Source: an uncultured Lachnospiraceae bacterium (GTDB lineage: Bacteria > Bacillota > Clostridia > Lachnospirales > Lachnospiraceae). Taken from it: 13,917 bases of DNA. The stretch spans positions 1 to 13,917 of the forward strand of contig CAKRFY010000051.1 in assembly GCA_934320895.1 (NCBI GenBank), in the 5' to 3' direction. How positions within the stretch are numbered: the stretch's first letter is position 1; each line of letters opens with the position of its first letter. The translations under genes were made by a program, and so were the position numbers. The notes under the pieces were generated by a model. It had not been told where the DNA came from, made no database searches, and saw only the letters and a program-made list of their open reading frames with translations. This document shows, one piece after another, positions 1-6,894 of this stretch.

Positions 1-24
1 TATATAACATTTTTCCACTTTTGG

Positions 25-777
25 CTATCTTAACCCACCGTCTAAAGCCAGTGGGATTGCGTTAGCCTTCTTTTCAAACTCAGTTATTTTTTCCTCTATA
101 GCAAGTCTATCCAACTTATCACAGATTTCAATAAACTCATCCAGTAAATTTTGTAGTAATTGTCTGTCATTATTATATATTTTAAAATTCGCTTCATGCG
201 TAAATATATAAAAAGGTATCAATAAATACATATCTTTTTGCCATATATCCGTCAAAGAATATCGCTGCATTTTTATTACAGGAATTCCATAAGAAATCTT
301 CCCACCAGGAGTTACAATTTTCAAATTCATAGCATCTGGGACATTATTATTTGAACGAAGAAACAGTACCCCTGAGTGTGGAAATGTAAGTATAAGTACC
401 TTTGAATATGCATTTTCCCCTTCAAAAACGGCATCATCAAGTGCAATCTGAGCATCATACTCAAAAAATCTTAAAGACATACTGTTGTCTATCGTACTCT
501 GACATTCCAAATGATATTTCTTTACACCACCGCCATTAACTACCTTAAAGCTTGAATCTGTGATAATCTTTTCTTCCCTGCCATCCTACATATTTTTAAA
601 ATGATAATCATTTGCCATTATAATTTTTTCACTTCCATCATAATGTTCACCAAACACTTCATTTAACAGCGGCAGCACAAATCTGGTGCAATCATTTAAC
701 ATTGTCCTAAATACATCATCATATGGCGTTGAACTCTCATTTTGGGCTATTTTATTTTTATCTTTGTCGCTAACCAT
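25..777 (-). pseudogene. Rpn-family PD-(D/E)XK nuclease/transposase, interrupted by one amber codon
   Basis: Reading leftward from ATG at 775-777, one frame stays open for 251 codons to TAG at 25-27, broken only by an in-frame TAG at 586-588 after 63 residues. Both halves belong to one protein. The N-terminal piece has PYDDVFRTMLND near residue 18, the usual opening of Rpn (recombination-promoting nuclease / putative transposase) proteins. The second piece carries a nuclease-like core, TDSSF about 12 codons after the stop and HLECQST shortly after, fitting the D...ExQ form of the PD-(D/E)XK active site. A later stretch (LTDIWQKDMYLLIPFYIF) also resembles this family. Rpn proteins are commonly near 300 residues; this frame gives about 249, so the C-terminus may also be shortened. 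The second half could start alone only at a rare codon (TTG at 508-510), without a convincing ribosome binding site and without the N-terminus. I call it a recent nonsense pseudogene; amber readthrough or a sequencing error are alternatives. Confidence 0.75.
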
Positions 778-790
778 TCCTCTATCTCCT

Positions 791-819
791 ATTATACTTT
801 AATCACTCTTTATTGTGAA
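791..819 (-). promoter_or_regulatory. sigma-A-like promoter of the Rpn-family pseudogene
   Basis: On the minus strand TTCACA (814-819) is followed after exactly 17 bases by TATAAT (791-796). GGAG and AGAGGA ribosome-binding-like sequences lie between the -10 box and the ATG at 777, so the transcript would have a very short leader. The match to consensus is good, but activity is not shown. Confidence 0.5.
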
Positions 820-1188
820 CAGCAATTTTGGAATTATATACCAACAATTTTTTCCTTTTTGCTTTTGCAAATATTAACAAATAGAATCCATCATTTCTAT
901 ACGCATTTTTCACATATAGCAATTTATTTTATGGTTAGATTTCACAAAGAAATTATAATTTTTGTCATTTTTAGTCATTATTTGGAATTATGTACAAATC
1001 TGTATTACAATTTAATGATGTTATTTATAGAATATATTTAACTTCCAATATAATAAAAACAGCACATGCCAGTTTTAATTTTTTTGTACATAAAAGTCTC
1101 CAAATTATTATATTTTATTATCTAATAATTTGCCGCATTGTATTTCTCCTATAAGAAAAATTTATTTTCATAAATAAAACCTTTAAGC

Positions 1189-1224
1189 AAAAAAATGTAT
1201 CAATCTGTCTGACTGATACATTTT
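1189..1224 (-). terminator. intrinsic terminator of the small secreted protein gene
   Basis: Perfect 11-bp inverted repeat: AAAATGTATCA (1192-1202) and TGATACATTTT (1214-1224), with an 11-base loop. Read leftward it is followed by a run of seven T (1189-1195, partly in the stem). It lies 38 bases past the stop codon at 1263. The T run favours the minus direction, although the stem is symmetric enough to act both ways. Confidence 0.75.
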
Positions 1225-1262
1225 AAAATTTGTAAAGTTCCTAAATGAATTTCACAATGCCT

Positions 1263-1667
1263 TTAATTTACATATTTTTCTAATCCTACAAGAACAACTT
1301 TAACAACACCATTTTTTACTTTTAAATTTGTAAGATTATAACTTGAATGGCTCATTATATATTTAATAGCTTTTTTATATTTAATCTTTTTACACCTTCG
1401 ATCTGATGTAGCCATATAGCAAGGAACAGACGGACTAATATAGTCTCTCTTTACTTTTCCAAACCCTCTATCAGAGTCCAAAAATTGCTGAAAATAAATC
1501 ATCCCATCCTTAATCTTAAAAGCTCTGCCACAACGATTAAGTTTAAGTCCTTGTACACTTGCAGCCGAAGCTACCTTTGGTTGTACTAAAATTGCAGTTG
1601 CATCCGAAAATACTAAACACATAACAAGCAAACTAACTATTAACCTTTTTAATATTTTATTCATCAT
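1263..1667 (-). CDS. small secreted protein of unknown function
   Basis: 134-residue protein starting with a classic signal peptide: MMNKILKRL, then the hydrophobic stretch LIVSLLVMCLVF, with probable cleavage after the VASAA near residue 37. The mature part is about 100 residues, basic, with three Cys residues and many Lys. It matches no family I can name. The frame opens further upstream at a TTG (1680-1682), but a strong AAGGAGG ribosome binding site (1673-1679) lies inside that extension. The real start is therefore the ATG at 1665-1667, or the adjacent ATG at 1662-1664. A hairpin terminator follows at 1189-1224. The gene stands alone, 331 bases from the LRR protein gene on the same strand. 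It is probably exported; function unknown. Confidence 0.7.
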   Translation of the reverse strand: MMNKILKRLIVSLLVMCLVFSDATAILVQPKVASAASVQGLKLNRCGRAFKIKDGMIYFQQFLDSDRGFGKVKRDYISPSVPCYMATSDRRCKKIKYKKAIKYIMSHSSYNLTNLKVKNGVVKVVLVGLEKYVN

Positions 1668-1670
1668 ATA

Positions 1671-1679
1671 ATCCTCCTT
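1671..1679 (-). promoter_or_regulatory. ribosome binding site that sets the start at 1667
   Basis: AAGGAGGAT read leftward, five bases from its GGAGG core to the ATG at 1665-1667 and eight to the ATG at 1662-1664. Its place inside the longer TTG-initiated frame rules that longer start out. Confidence 0.75.
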
Positions 1680-1717
1680 CAAAATTTTGGTAGTGTCAAA
1701 AAACTATCTTTTTTATT

Positions 1718-1858
1718 CTAAAACTTTTTTAGTTTTTTACTATAAACAACATCAGCTGCCCCATAATTTTCATAATACCTCGTCTGACATATGGCATTCT
1801 CCCCTATACCGATTCTATTGTTTTTAATATACTCCCTTTTACCAATAAATTTACACAT
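1718..1858 (-). pseudogene. short coding remnant, 46 codons
   Basis: Open leftward frame from ATG (1856-1858) to TAG (1718-1720). The translation contains NRIGIGENAICQTRYYENYG and ends in Lys-rich sequence. Its balanced residue mix (Gly, Asn, Gln, Arg, Ala) stands out against the low-complexity translations of nearby AT-rich DNA. No ribosome binding site precedes the ATG and an in-frame stop lies just upstream. It could be the tail of a decayed gene or an uncharacterised microprotein; I recognise no family. Confidence 0.3.
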
Positions 1859-1998
1859 AATTGTTTATAAGCCACTTAATTCTACTTTTTGTCTGTTTCG
1901 TGAGTGAAAATTTCTCCTCCTAATAAAATTTTCTGTAATACATGAGACATATTTAAGTCATTAGAATCTACAATATTTTATTGATAATATAATCACCA

Positions 1999-3882
1999 TT
2001 AAAATTTTATATTAGTAGTTTTTGCATTACTCCAAGCACCATAAATTTTTTTGTTTCCTTCATACCTATAAGCTCTAACTTTTATTTTAACTTTGGCTGT
2101 ATCCAAACGTGATGTTGAATATCCGTAACTATTCTTCTTGACAGTATATTTTTCGGACGACCATGTTTTTAAATATCTATCGAAAAGACTCTCTATTACT
2201 TCATAGCCATTAGCATTTTTCACCTTATCCCATTTAATTTTATATTTAACTACATAAGCATTTTTTTTGCTAACTTTTTCCCATTTATGAATATTAACCT
2301 TGGATAATTTAATTCTTGCCTGTGATACAGTTACATACAATTCCGCAATATCCGAATTATAATCATTGGAAATGGTTATTTTAGTACTGCCTTTTTTCTC
2401 TCCATACAAATTTAACTCTACCTTATTACCACTCCAATTATCTCCCCATTCAGCTGACACTATTTGTGGATCATCTATCCTATATTCAACATTCTTAACA
2501 GCCTTTGATGTCCATAAATATAATGTTGCCGTCTTGTTTACATTTATATTATCACAAGAAAGTTTGATAACCAACTCATCAATCTTGGCTTTAACAATAT
2601 TACTTTGAACTGTTGCTGACAACTCATTATCCAATAACTTCTGTGATAAAATAAAATAATAGTATGTCTTTCCTCTCTCAACATTTTTATCTATATATTC
2701 GCAGTCACCTGTGACTATTTCACTTAAAACTGTATAATCTCCATTTTCCTTTTCAGATCTATATACTATATATTTTTGTGCACTATCTACCGCAGACCAC
2801 TTTAAAACAGCTTCATTAGTATTATTTACTTCTATATTCACCTGTGCATAATCTATAGGTACAAAATTGATTCCATACATTTGTGCACAATTATCAGTTC
2901 CACTACCCGCAATCCCATGCAATGTAACTTTTGAATTATTACTAAACATTTTTTTATTATCATTATAATCGTCATACCCTTCATACCATTTAATATTTTT
3001 ACTAAAAGCATATACATCTATTAATTGTATGCATGAATTAAATGCTCCAATCCCAACTGATTTAACACTGTATGGAATTACAATTTTACTGATTGCTGTA
3101 CCATAAAATGCCTGACCGCCTATCTTCTCAACATGTTCTCCTAAAATTACATTTTTTAAGCGGCTGCATCCCATAAATGCATCATCACTTATATCACTCT
3201 GAATATTTACTGTAACCAGATTTTTACAATTTTTAAAAACTGAATTTCCCAAAGATTCTACATCTTGTGAAATTGAAACATCCACAAGATTTTCACAGGC
3301 GCTATAGGCATACTCTCCTATTGATTTAACGCTACTTGTAATATTCAATTTATCTATACCCGTATTATAAAATGCATAATCTCCTATTTGTTCTGTTCTA
3401 TCCGAAATATAAAGATTTTTCAATAAACTACAATTTTCGAATGCACTACTTCCTATTTCCACAAATCCATTGGTTGGATATGTAATTTCAGATAACTTTG
3501 TACACCAAGAAAACACAGCAGATGACAATTTTTTAATATCACAGTCTGAAGAAAAATTAACTTTTGTTAAATTTTTACAATCACAAAAAGCCCCTTCCCC
3601 AATTTTATTGATAGTATTAGGAATATTGACTACTTGTATTGTTTTGGAATATGAAAATGCTTCTTCTGATATTGTATCAACATCACAACCATCATATTCT
3701 GAAGGAATATTAATTATAGTAGGCTCACCCTCATATCCTACAACTGATGCAGTTTTATTATAATAATCACATTGTATTTTTATTCCATCACTTGTTACAT
3801 GTATATCATTTGCATTAACTTTAATACAACTAAAACATATTACTACAAACACACTTAAAATTAGTTTCTTTAATATTTTCAT
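1999..3882 (-). CDS. secreted BspA-like leucine-rich-repeat protein with FN3/Ig-like domains
   Basis: 627 residues. Residues 1-24 are a signal peptide (Lys-rich start, hydrophobic core, VNA before the likely cut). Residues about 65-295 hold about ten BspA/TpLRR (LRR_5) repeats, each marked by an AF or VF motif such as EGAFCDCKNL, SSAFENCSLL and NSVFKNCKNL. Residues about 345-433 form a fibronectin type III domain (VLKWSAVDSAQKYIVYRS). About 434-520 look like a bacterial Ig-like domain (ending GSTKITISNDYNSDIAELYV). About 525-627 form a second FN3-like domain. I see no LPXTG motif, lipobox or C-terminal membrane helix, so it is probably released or held non-covalently. BspA-like proteins typically bind host or microbial surfaces; the ligand is unknown. 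The start has GGGAG nine bases upstream. The gene lies 37 bases after the anchored protein gene at 3920-4630, and the two probably share the promoter at 4796-4824. Confidence 0.9.
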   Translation of the reverse strand: MKILKKLILSVFVVICFSCIKVNANDIHVTSDGIKIQCDYYNKTASVVGYEGEPTIINIPSEYDGCDVDTISEEAFSYSKTIQVVNIPNTINKIGEGAFCDCKNLTKVNFSSDCDIKKLSSAVFSWCTKLSEITYPTNGFVEIGSSAFENCSLLKNLYISDRTEQIGDYAFYNTGIDKLNITSSVKSIGEYAYSACENLVDVSISQDVESLGNSVFKNCKNLVTVNIQSDISDDAFMGCSRLKNVILGEHVEKIGGQAFYGTAISKIVIPYSVKSVGIGAFNSCIQLIDVYAFSKNIKWYEGYDDYNDNKKMFSNNSKVTLHGIAGSGTDNCAQMYGINFVPIDYAQVNIEVNNTNEAVLKWSAVDSAQKYIVYRSEKENGDYTVLSEIVTGDCEYIDKNVERGKTYYYFILSQKLLDNELSATVQSNIVKAKIDELVIKLSCDNINVNKTATLYLWTSKAVKNVEYRIDDPQIVSAEWGDNWSGNKVELNLYGEKKGSTKITISNDYNSDIAELYVTVSQARIKLSKVNIHKWEKVSKKNAYVVKYKIKWDKVKNANGYEVIESLFDRYLKTWSSEKYTVKKNSYGYSTSRLDTAKVKIKVRAYRYEGNKKIYGAWSNAKTTNIKF

Positions 3883-3919
3883 AAACCATAACTCCCTTCT
3901 TTATATTATCTCACAAACT

Positions 3920-4630
3920 TTAATTTATTTTCTTTATATAACTACCTGCAAGCACCCCAGCCAAAGTTGTTCCCCCAGAAACATTATCAAATGCTGTTGT
4001 TCCTAAAGGTAAACCATAACAGTCAACTGTATCTTCTTCCAAAACATCCGGCAACTCTCCAAAATAAAATACAATAAAGTTATTTGCATCATTATCACAT
4101 AACTGAAGTTCTGTTATTACTGTATCATCATCTACATTTTCTTCCTTACAATCTACTACACTTGCCCCCTCTAAAGCCATTAATTTGTCTCCATATTTTG
4201 AACTATTTTTAGTTAAGTGCCTATAGTCTATACTATAATCTATATATTTTTTTATCTTTGATTTCTTTTTTATCGGAAATAATGACGGATTATTATTCAA
4301 GAACTTATCAGCCCTTTCACTTAATTCGTATGGATAAGCTTCATTTTCCTGTAATTCTTCTAAAAAATCTGCAGGAGTAAATTCACTAATTGTATCATTA
4401 TCATCTACATCTTCTTCCGCATTATCAGATTTATCTTTTTCTGATCTTCTTTCCTTTTTAGTTTCAATATCTGTTTTATCTTTCTCATTATCAGATACAG
4501 ACTCTGTATTCTCCTGATTTACAGTCGATGAGTCTTCTTCTCCTGACATAGCAATAAATAAAATTACAACTACTATTGCTATTACCCAAAAACCTTTTCT
4601 TTTAAAGAACTTTCTCTTTTTGTTTTCCAT
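3920..4630 (-). CDS. membrane-anchored protein with OB-fold (tRNA_anti-like) C-terminal domain
   Basis: 236 residues. A basic N-terminus (KKRKFFKRKG) precedes one membrane helix (about 14-29, WVIAIVVVILFIAM). A highly charged Asp/Glu/Lys/Ser linker follows (about 30-80), and then a globular outer domain. Residues about 140-235 (YGDKLMALEGASVVDCKEEN, later VFYFGELP, DVLEEDTVDCYGLPLG, ending GSYIKKIN) fit the tRNA_anti-like OB-fold found in exported Firmicutes proteins. That match is by pattern and is moderate. The topology should be N-in, C-out. The start has an AAGGAG ribosome binding site five to six bases before the ATG. It is the first gene of a probable operon with the LRR protein and lies opposite an XRE regulator that probably controls it. 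The leader is about 160 bases if transcription starts near 4789. Function unknown. Confidence 0.8.
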   Translation of the reverse strand: MENKKRKFFKRKGFWVIAIVVVILFIAMSGEEDSSTVNQENTESVSDNEKDKTDIETKKERRSEKDKSDNAEEDVDDNDTISEFTPADFLEELQENEAYPYELSERADKFLNNNPSLFPIKKKSKIKKYIDYSIDYRHLTKNSSKYGDKLMALEGASVVDCKEENVDDDTVITELQLCDNDANNFIVFYFGELPDVLEEDTVDCYGLPLGTTAFDNVSGGTTLAGVLAGSYIKKIN

Positions 4631-4795
4631 AATTTAATTTCTCCTTTTTCCTATATTTAAAAAGCATAAACATAAAAAATTTTATAAAATTCAATACTTA
4701 AATATATTTTTGAATCACACAAAACTGCTCTTTCATACATTAATGTAAATTAATCAAATAAAAATATTTAGTACCAAAATTTATAAGACAAATAT

Positions 4796-4824
4796 ATTAT
4801 AGACCATTTTGGTCTATTTTGCAA
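4796..4824 (-). promoter_or_regulatory. promoter of the anchored protein / LRR operon
   Basis: Read leftward: TTGCAA (4819-4824), exactly 17 bases, then TATAAT (4796-4801). The -10 box is perfect and the -35 box matches 5 of 6. The spacer contains nearly all of the palindrome 4799-4817, so a bound repressor would block RNA polymerase directly. Transcription would start near 4789. Confidence 0.7.
4799..4817. promoter_or_regulatory. palindromic operator, probable site of the adjacent XRE regulator
   Basis: Arms ATAGACCA (4799-4806) and TGGTCTAT (4810-4817) are perfect 8-bp inverted repeats around three T. It overlaps the -10 box and spacer of the leftward promoter and lies directly beside the -35 box of the rightward one. 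Small XRE/Cro-like repressors usually bind such short palindromes next to their own gene. That the 74-residue XRE protein binds it is inferred from position. Confidence 0.65.
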
Positions 4825-4849
4825 GTTTTAACATATTACCACATATACT
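4819..4849 (+). promoter_or_regulatory. candidate promoter of the 74-residue XRE gene
   Basis: The same TTGCAA (4819-4824), being its own reverse complement, also reads rightward. TATACT (4844-4849) follows after 19 bases, which is longer than ideal, so the promoter is probably weak or needs help. Transcription would start close to the ribosome binding site at 4856-4861. Confidence 0.4.
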
Positions 4850-4866
4850 ATATATGAGGTGGTTAC

Positions 4867-5091
4867 ATGAAATATGAACGCATAAGAAATTTACGAGAAG
4901 ATTTAGACTTAACTCAAACAGATATTGCAAATTTATTAAGCATATCTCAACGAACTTATTCACGATATGAAAATGACGAAAGAGCAATTCCTATTGAAAT
5001 TTTGTCTAAACTTGCCGACTATCATAATACAAGTGTAGATTTTTTGATTGGTAGAACCAACCAAAAAAAACCTTATCCACCTAAAGCTTAA
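4867..5091 (+). CDS. small XRE-family helix-turn-helix regulator
   Basis: 74 residues, essentially one HTH_3 (Cro/C1-type) domain. Residues 4-60 run from ERIRNLREDLDLTQTDIANL (first helices) through SISQRTYSRYENDERAIP (recognition helix and following turn) to LSKLADYHNTSVDFLIGRT, all standard for the family. There is no ligand or dimerisation domain beyond this, only a short Lys/Pro tail. Ribosome binding site GAGGTGG ends four to five bases before the ATG. It faces the anchored protein/LRR operon, and the palindrome at 4799-4817 is the obvious DNA target, probably for autorepression together with control of that operon. A hairpin ending in T runs (5150-5176) lies about 60 bases downstream. 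Regulator type is certain; inducer unknown. Confidence 0.9.
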   Translation: MKYERIRNLREDLDLTQTDIANLLSISQRTYSRYENDERAIPIEILSKLADYHNTSVDFLIGRTNQKKPYPPKA

Positions 5092-5143
5092 AACACATAT
5101 TAATATTTACATATCATCTTCCTTCTTCATGCTCTATTTATCC

Positions 5144-5758
5144 CTACTCAAAATGCTTTATAAACAAAGCATTTTTCTTTTCAATAGAACTAAGAACATC
5201 CTCTGAAAATTCATCAGCTGGCACTGTCCCTTCATACCACGCTTGACTTTCAAAATATTCTTGTAAATCTTTATCATTAAATCTCCTTCCATGTCTAGCA
5301 TAAATTTCATTTCTTGCTATTCGCAGTTCTTTCTTTGATAACCCTACTAAATCAGACTTTTTTAACTTTCGCTTAGCACTGTCAGGCAGTAAATATTTAT
5401 TTTTCTGACTATTACCGGAGTAATCATCATCATATAGATTACTGTTATCATAGTCATTTAAATCTTCTGCGTTTTCATCTGATGTCACATTGTCTTTCAT
5501 ACCTTCCGTTCTCTTTTTATACTCATCGCTATCCATTTCAGATACTTTTTTACTATCTTTATTATCAGAAACATTATCCACCTTAAGCAAATTAAGTTTA
5601 ATTGCTATCATTCCTAGTATCATAAATGTTACAAACCATACTGTAAGTTTTTCACTAATAATTCCTCGAAAAGTACCTATATAACTATATCTGCTACATA
5701 TCATATGTGATATAATAATTGATAAAATCAAAATTATAATAACAACTATATTATCCAT
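5144..5758 (-). CDS. membrane protein with C-terminal YARHG domain
   Basis: 204 residues. Two membrane helices (about 4-20, IVVIIILILSIIISHMI; about 39-56, TVWFVTFMILGMIAI) are followed by an acidic, Asp/Asn/Ser-rich linker (about 60-120) and a YARHG domain (about 122-203). The hallmark EIYARHGRRF is at 151-160, with the conserved Leu-Pro opening YLLPDS and a later QAWYEG. YARHG domains occur in exported or anchored Firmicutes proteins, often near peptidase or kinase genes; their ligand is not known. With two helices and no signal peptide, both ends should lie on the same side, probably outside if the basic loop between the helices is inside. GGAGG lies six bases before the ATG. It is 148 bases downstream of the TPR-like gene, preceded by two short leader frames. 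Its 3' end overlaps the terminator of the convergent XRE gene. Confidence 0.85.
   Translation of the reverse strand: MDNIVVIIILILSIIISHMICSRYSYIGTFRGIISEKLTVWFVTFMILGMIAIKLNLLKVDNVSDNKDSKKVSEMDSDEYKKRTEGMKDNVTSDENAEDLNDYDNSNLYDDDYSGNSQKNKYLLPDSAKRKLKKSDLVGLSKKELRIARNEIYARHGRRFNDKDLQEYFESQAWYEGTVPADEFSEDVLSSIEKKNALFIKHFE
5150..5176 (+). terminator. terminator of the XRE gene, inside the convergent YARHG gene
   Basis: AAAATGCTTT (5150-5159) and AAAGCATTTT (5166-5175) form a perfect 10-bp stem with a six-base loop. Read rightward it is followed by T, C and four more T. It lies within the last codons of the minus-strand YARHG gene. Read leftward the T run is short and followed by GAG, so it suits the plus direction. 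Confidence 0.6.
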
Positions 5759-5823
5759 GCCATTCCTCCATTCTGTATCATTTTTGTTTTCTGAAAATTT
5801 TTTCCAATTTTAAGTATGGTCAT
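5746..5823 (-). other. short leader frame overlapping the YARHG start
   Basis: A 25-codon frame runs leftward from ATG (5821-5823) to TAG (5746-5748), ending 13 bases inside the YARHG gene in another frame. GGAG lies eight bases before its ATG, and it contains the YARHG gene's ribosome binding site. Translation here could couple to or modulate YARHG expression. It may also be chance. Confidence 0.3.
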
Positions 5824-5846
5824 TACCATAACTCCACGTATTTGAG

Positions 5847-5879
5847 TTATACGATACCTATAATCTCCTGTTTCTTCAT
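5847..5879 (-). other. ten-codon leader frame with a strong ribosome binding site
   Basis: AGGAGG stands three bases before an ATG (5877-5879) that opens a frame of only ten codons (MKKQEIIGIV) ending at TAA 5847-5849. A second frame through the same bases (about 5750-5890) reads on for over 40 codons. The site may therefore be a true leader peptide or the start of a frameshifted relic. Confidence 0.3.
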
Positions 5880-5906
5880 TTGCCTCCTAAATAATTTATA
5901 ATTAGT

Positions 5907-6668
5907 CTACCCTAATTCCTTTTCAAACCTTTTAATCTCATCTTTATTCACAATATATGATATTGACCCACTTTTGTCTTTCTTATAATCATCCAGATAT
6001 TTCCTTGCTTTATCCTTTTGTTTTGTCTCAATCAGGTAGTCCATATAAATAACAAAAAAGTCTTCATTTTTTGCTCCATCCTTTAGCAACTTCTCTATTT
6101 CTGATTTATCTTTTTTTAATTTTTTATTTTTCCTATCCTTCTCAAGTTTTTTGTAAAGTTTTTCATTATCTTCGATTTCTTTCAAAAACTTCTCTGCTTC
6201 CTTTTTCATATCAGGACTCAATTTGTCAATAATTTCCTTCATTCTGGTATAAAACATGGATTGTATTGTTGTTATATTCACCATTTTCCAATTATTCCTT
6301 GCAAAACTAATACTTACTTCAGCTGACTCATCCCACTTTTTTTCTCCTTTCAATGCATCCTCCAAATAAATATTCATGGCATAACCATATGGATAAATCT
6401 TTAAATATTTTTTTGCTATTCGTTCTGCATCCGAATACATTCCTGCACGAATCATATCTGATAGCCCTTCCTGTGCATTTGCCCCATCACCCATATTTTC
6501 GTTTTTTAATTTTCCATTTTTCTCTCGTTCCAGCAAATCTTTAACACTCTGCACATTTCCAGTTTTTTCATTTATTTTTGTTATCAGTACCTCTCTCATA
6601 CAGACAAATATAATAATAGCTACAATAACTCCAAGTAAAACAATTATGCCTTTCTTCGTTCTTCCCAT
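5907..6668 (-). CDS. membrane-anchored TPR-like protein of unknown function
   Basis: 253 residues from the chosen ATG (6666-6668). A basic start (MGRTKKG) leads into one membrane helix (about 7-25, IIVLLGVIVAIIIFVCM). The rest, about 220 residues, should lie outside and is helical and very rich in Lys and Glu. About 65-130 resembles tetratricopeptide-type repeats (DMIRAGMYSDAERIAKKYLK, then DALKGEKKWDESAEV). A similar helical pair lies at the C-terminus (FFVIYMDYLIETKQKDKARK). The middle (about 160-200) is a likely coiled coil. The frame can start 17 codons earlier (6719), but no ribosome binding site precedes that ATG, while AAAGGA (6678-6683) stands nine bases before the chosen one. It diverges from the XRE/kinase operon and precedes the YARHG gene on the same strand. 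No enzyme motif seen; it may be a scaffold or sensor. Confidence 0.75.
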   Translation of the reverse strand: MGRTKKGIIVLLGVIVAIIIFVCMREVLITKINEKTGNVQSVKDLLEREKNGKLKNENMGDGANAQEGLSDMIRAGMYSDAERIAKKYLKIYPYGYAMNIYLEDALKGEKKWDESAEVSISFARNNWKMVNITTIQSMFYTRMKEIIDKLSPDMKKEAEKFLKEIEDNEKLYKKLEKDRKNKKLKKDKSEIEKLLKDGAKNEDFFVIYMDYLIETKQKDKARKYLDDYKKDKSGSISYIVNKDEIKRFEKELG

Positions 6669-6756
6669 TTTTTCTTTTCCTTTCTTTGCAATTATATTCT
6701 CTTTAACAATAAATTTCATTCACTGACAGTGATAATTTATTACCTGCAACACTGTA

Positions 6757-6784
6757 ATTGTAAACAATAACCATAATTTTTCAA
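6757..6784 (-). promoter_or_regulatory. candidate promoter of the TPR-like / YARHG genes with flanking inverted repeat
   Basis: Read leftward: TTGAAA (6779-6784), 16 bases, TACAAT (6757-6762). The arms GTAATTG (6754-6760) and CAATTAC (6782-6788) form an inverted repeat overlapping the -10 and -35 boxes respectively, a suitable layout for a repressor. Five ACTG motifs (6722, 6751, 6787, 6793, 6814) occur around it, including a 13-bp palindrome with arms TCACTG and CAGTGA at 6720-6732. Confidence 0.45.
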
Positions 6785-6817
6785 TTACTGTTACTGACAA
6801 GTATAATATCATGACTG

Positions 6818-6846
6818 TTGCTATTTTCAAATTATAATGCTATTAT
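6818..6846 (+). promoter_or_regulatory. candidate promoter of the XRE/kinase operon
   Basis: TTGCTA (6818-6823), exactly 17 bases, then TATTAT (6841-6846), about 50 bases before the ATG at 6895. A second possible -10 box, TATAAT (6802-6807), has no good -35. The choice is by consensus match only. Confidence 0.45.
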
Positions 6847-6894
6847 TTATAAAATAACTTGTATAAATATTTCTAGAAAGGAATTTAAACACTT

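Larger units (their letters stand above)
778..1262. other. AT-rich intergenic stretch, no gene supported
   Basis: These 485 bases hold the promoter of the Rpn relic (791-819), a hairpin with arms CAAATTATTA (1101-1110) and TAATAATTTG (1123-1132), and the terminator of the small secreted protein gene (1189-1224). The plus-strand open frame at 742-1041 has no ribosome binding site and translates to low-complexity, Phe/Ile/Tyr-rich sequence, so I treat it as chance. I see nothing else here. Confidence 0.6.
1668..1998. other. intergenic stretch with possible coding debris
   Basis: No full gene is visible in these 331 bases, but on the minus strand two short frames look protein-like rather than random. 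One is a 46-codon frame (1718-1858) with no ribosome binding site. The other is a 22-codon frame from ATG 1948-1950 to TAG 1882-1884, with an unused AGGAGGAG lying inside it. They are in different frames and end within tens of bases of each other, as expected of a decayed gene. A 9-bp inverted repeat (AAAAAACTA / TAGTTTTTT read leftward, about 1698-1737) follows the first frame. Confidence 0.35.

Noticed and set aside
742..1041. 99-codon plus-strand open frame
   Set aside because: Low-complexity Phe/Ile/Tyr-rich translation, no ribosome binding site, overlaps the promoter and start of the Rpn relic; chance in AT-rich DNA.
1694..1699. Perfect minus-strand TTGACA upstream of the small secreted protein gene
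   Set aside because: No -10 box at 16-18 bases; the position 17 bases on is the ribosome binding site. Probably coincidence.
4657..4740. 27-codon minus-strand frame in the leader of the anchored protein gene
   Set aside because: No ribosome binding site and residues as expected from random AT-rich DNA.
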